From Intestinibacter bartlettii (lineage in GTDB: Bacteria > Bacillota > Clostridia > Peptostreptococcales > Peptostreptococcaceae): DNA of 64,000 nucleotides. This document shows positions 62,802 through 64,000 of this stretch, one piece after another. Every line of letters starts with the position of its first letter. Positions within the stretch are counted from its first letter, which is position 1. A model generated the notes under the pieces. The model did no database searches and was not told the origin of the DNA. It worked only from the letters and a program-made list of their open reading frames with translations. The position numbers and the translations under genes are program-made. The stretch lies in contig CP102273.1 in the NCBI GenBank assembly GCA_025148965.1, forward strand, positions 2,170,001 through 2,234,000. The letters run 5' to 3'.

Positions 62802-64000
62802 ATGAAAAAAAAGTTATCATACTTAATAGTATGTCTAATAACAATGATAACTCTAATAAATTCTTCTATTGTAGCCTTTGCTGATGAAACATATGACAAT
62901 GTTGACTTAATGGCTAATTATGGAGTTGTTATTGATTACGAAACAGGAAAAGTATTGGGTGGGAAAAATATCGATTCAAAGGTATACCCTGCATCTACTA
63001 CTAAGATTTGGACAGCATATTTAGTAGTTAAAAATGTTAAAAATCTAGACGAACCTGTCGAAATAACAGAGCCACCTGGAGTAGATGGTTCTTCTATGTA
63101 TTTAGAGGTCGGAGAAATATTTACAGTTAGAGAATTATTACAAGGTTTATTAATTCACTCTTCAAATGATGCAGCTGTAGTATTAGCTAAATATGTAAGT
63201 GGCTCGACCCAAGACTTTGCACAATTAATGAATAAAGAAGCTAAAAAAGCAGGTGCATTAAATACCCATTTTAATAACCCTCATGGTCTTCCAGATGATA
63301 ACCACTATACAACACCATATGATATGGCAATGCTTGCTAGAAAGGCAATGAGTGAAAAAGTAATTCGAGAAATTGTAAGTACAAAATCAATTTCGTTTAA
63401 ACAACAAAATACTGCTACCAGTAAAATAAATACTTCTCGTTATTTTACTAATACAAATTTATTTTTAACATCTAATGATAAAATAACATACAGAAAACAA
63501 TCTATTCCTATAAAATACGATATTGTTGATGGTATTAAAACAGGATACACTGATCTTGCTGGTAGATGTTTATTAAGTAGCGCTGTTAAAAATGATATGA
63601 GAGTTATAGCGGCCGTTTTTAAAAGTTTTGGAACTAATGTATATGTAGATTCAAGAACATTATTAGATTATGGATTTGAAAATTATACTTCAAAAACAAT
63701 AATTAATAAAGATGATTATACAAAAACAAAAAGAGTTTTGTTTACTAAAGAAAAAGAATTTATTTATCAACCAAAATCAAGTTATAAATTAATATTAAAA
63801 AACGGTGAAGCTCAAAATTCTGATTATACCTATAAAGAAAACTTAGATTATCATTTGCCAATTTATGAAGGTGATAAAGTAGGTACTTTAGATGTTTATA
63901 ACGGTAATAAATTAGAGAAAACAATAGATTTAGTATCAACTAGTGAAATTCATAGTACTTTTGCATTTTTTACAGAGAGTAATTTCTTAAAAATTCTATT
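62802..64000 (+). CDS. dacF: D-alanyl-D-alanine carboxypeptidase (PBP5/DacF type), cut by the window end
   Basis: Serine D,D-carboxypeptidase that trims peptidoglycan stem peptides. The reading frame opens at ATG 62802 after TTGGAGG and is still open at the window end (399 codons seen). A signal peptide (about 1-28, ending VAFAD) leads. Active-site motifs in order: SxxK in PASTTKIW (Ser about 68), SxN in HSSNDAAV, and KTG in GIKTGYTDLAGR. The C-terminal PBP5-like beta domain is just reached. The family usually continues with an amphipathic anchor, so the end is missing here. Possibly dacF of the sporulation type or dacA; not resolved. Confidence 0.93.
   Translation, partial: MKKKLSYLIVCLITMITLINSSIVAFADETYDNVDLMANYGVVIDYETGKVLGGKNIDSKVYPASTTKIWTAYLVVKNVKNLDEPVEITEPPGVDGSSMYLEVGEIFTVRELLQGLLIHSSNDAAVVLAKYVSGSTQDFAQLMNKEAKKAGALNTHFNNPHGLPDDNHYTTPYDMAMLARKAMSEKVIREIVSTKSISFKQQNTATSKINTSRYFTNTNLFLTSNDKITYRKQSIPIKYDIVDGIKTGYTDLAGRCLLSSAVKNDMRVIAAVFKSFGTNVYVDSRTLLDYGFENYTSKTIINKDDYTKTKRVLFTKEKEFIYQPKSSYKLILKNGEAQNSDYTYKENLDYHLPIYEGDKVGTLDVYNGNKLEKTIDLVSTSEIHSTFAFFTESNFLKIL

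Noticed and set aside
1-64000. CRISPR array
   Set aside because: No set of regularly spaced repeats of 25-40 bases was seen; the only tight tandem repeat is the 18-base unit at 54194-54247.
1-64000. tRNA or rRNA genes
   Set aside because: I saw no GGTTCGAATCC-type T-arms with acceptor stems or rRNA sequence; a tRNA scan would be decisive.

Overview
The window is about 64 kb of AT-rich, low-GC chromosomal DNA from a spore-forming, probably strictly anaerobic member of the Clostridia. The evidence is housekeeping gene order plus sporulation genes (yqfC, yqfD, spoIIP, gpr) and anaerobic enzymes (a double-cubane-cluster type reductase, pyruvate phosphate dikinase with its regulator). The order hrcA-grpE-dnaK-dnaJ-prmA-rsmE-mtaB, hemW, lepA, spoIIP-gpr, rpsT, holA-comEC resembles the Clostridioides difficile chromosome as I remember it, so Peptostreptococcaceae is my best guess; that is inference, not a database result. 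Almost all genes lie on the minus strand; the clear plus-strand genes are topB, rpsT, an MBL-fold lipoprotein, apbE and dacF.

Layout. 1-5.1 kb: an orphan gene, an exported SH3/NlpC-P60 wall hydrolase, dut, topB and a MerR regulator. 5.2-8.8 kb: a four-gene operon (class V aminotransferase/cysteine desulfurase, HgdB-like double-cubane reductase, DUF3343 putative Se/S carrier, ATP-dependent activase), the best candidate for a poorly described system. 8.9-17.6 kb: a DUF4085 gene, then ppdK with its regulator ppsR and a CcpN-like repressor, and glyQS. 17.9-27.3 kb: the classic yqfCD-phoH-ybeY-dgkA-era-recO block (with mgtE inserted and pgpH absent), a TspO homologue, yqeY and rpsU. 27.4-37.2 kb: HIT protein, mtaB, rsmE, prmA, then the CIRCE-controlled heat-shock operon and hemW. 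37.4-39.0 kb: a decayed IS91-family element and a broken zinc-ribbon gene, with a small cluster of DnaA-box-like sequences at its edge. 39.1-41.9 kb: a gamma-glutamyltranspeptidase and a poly-gamma-glutamate ligase (PgsB/CapB) without the usual PgsC and PgsA. 42.2-49.4 kb: lepA, spoIIP, gpr, rpsT, holA, comEC. 49.5-58.9 kb: an aminotransferase, a GNAT/DUF2156 pair, the MBL lipoprotein, a GH25-LysM lysozyme, tcdA-like, rhodanese, ung and apbE. 59.0-64 kb: an iron/cobalamin-type ABC importer, comEA and a D,D-carboxypeptidase running off the window end.

Functional themes: translation and tRNA maturation (glyQS, lepA, rpsT, rpsU, mtaB, prmA, rsmE, tcdA, ybeY, era), DNA maintenance (topB, recO, holA, ung, dut), sporulation, DNA-uptake type machinery (comEA, a channel-only comEC, a separate MBL-domain protein), and envelope remodelling. 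Several ORFs have in-frame codons upstream of the true start; I moved starts where a Shine-Dalgarno sequence decides. One gene (pgsB) seems to need a rare ATT start. Most genes end in clear stem-loop/T-run terminators, which divide the minus strand into short transcription units.
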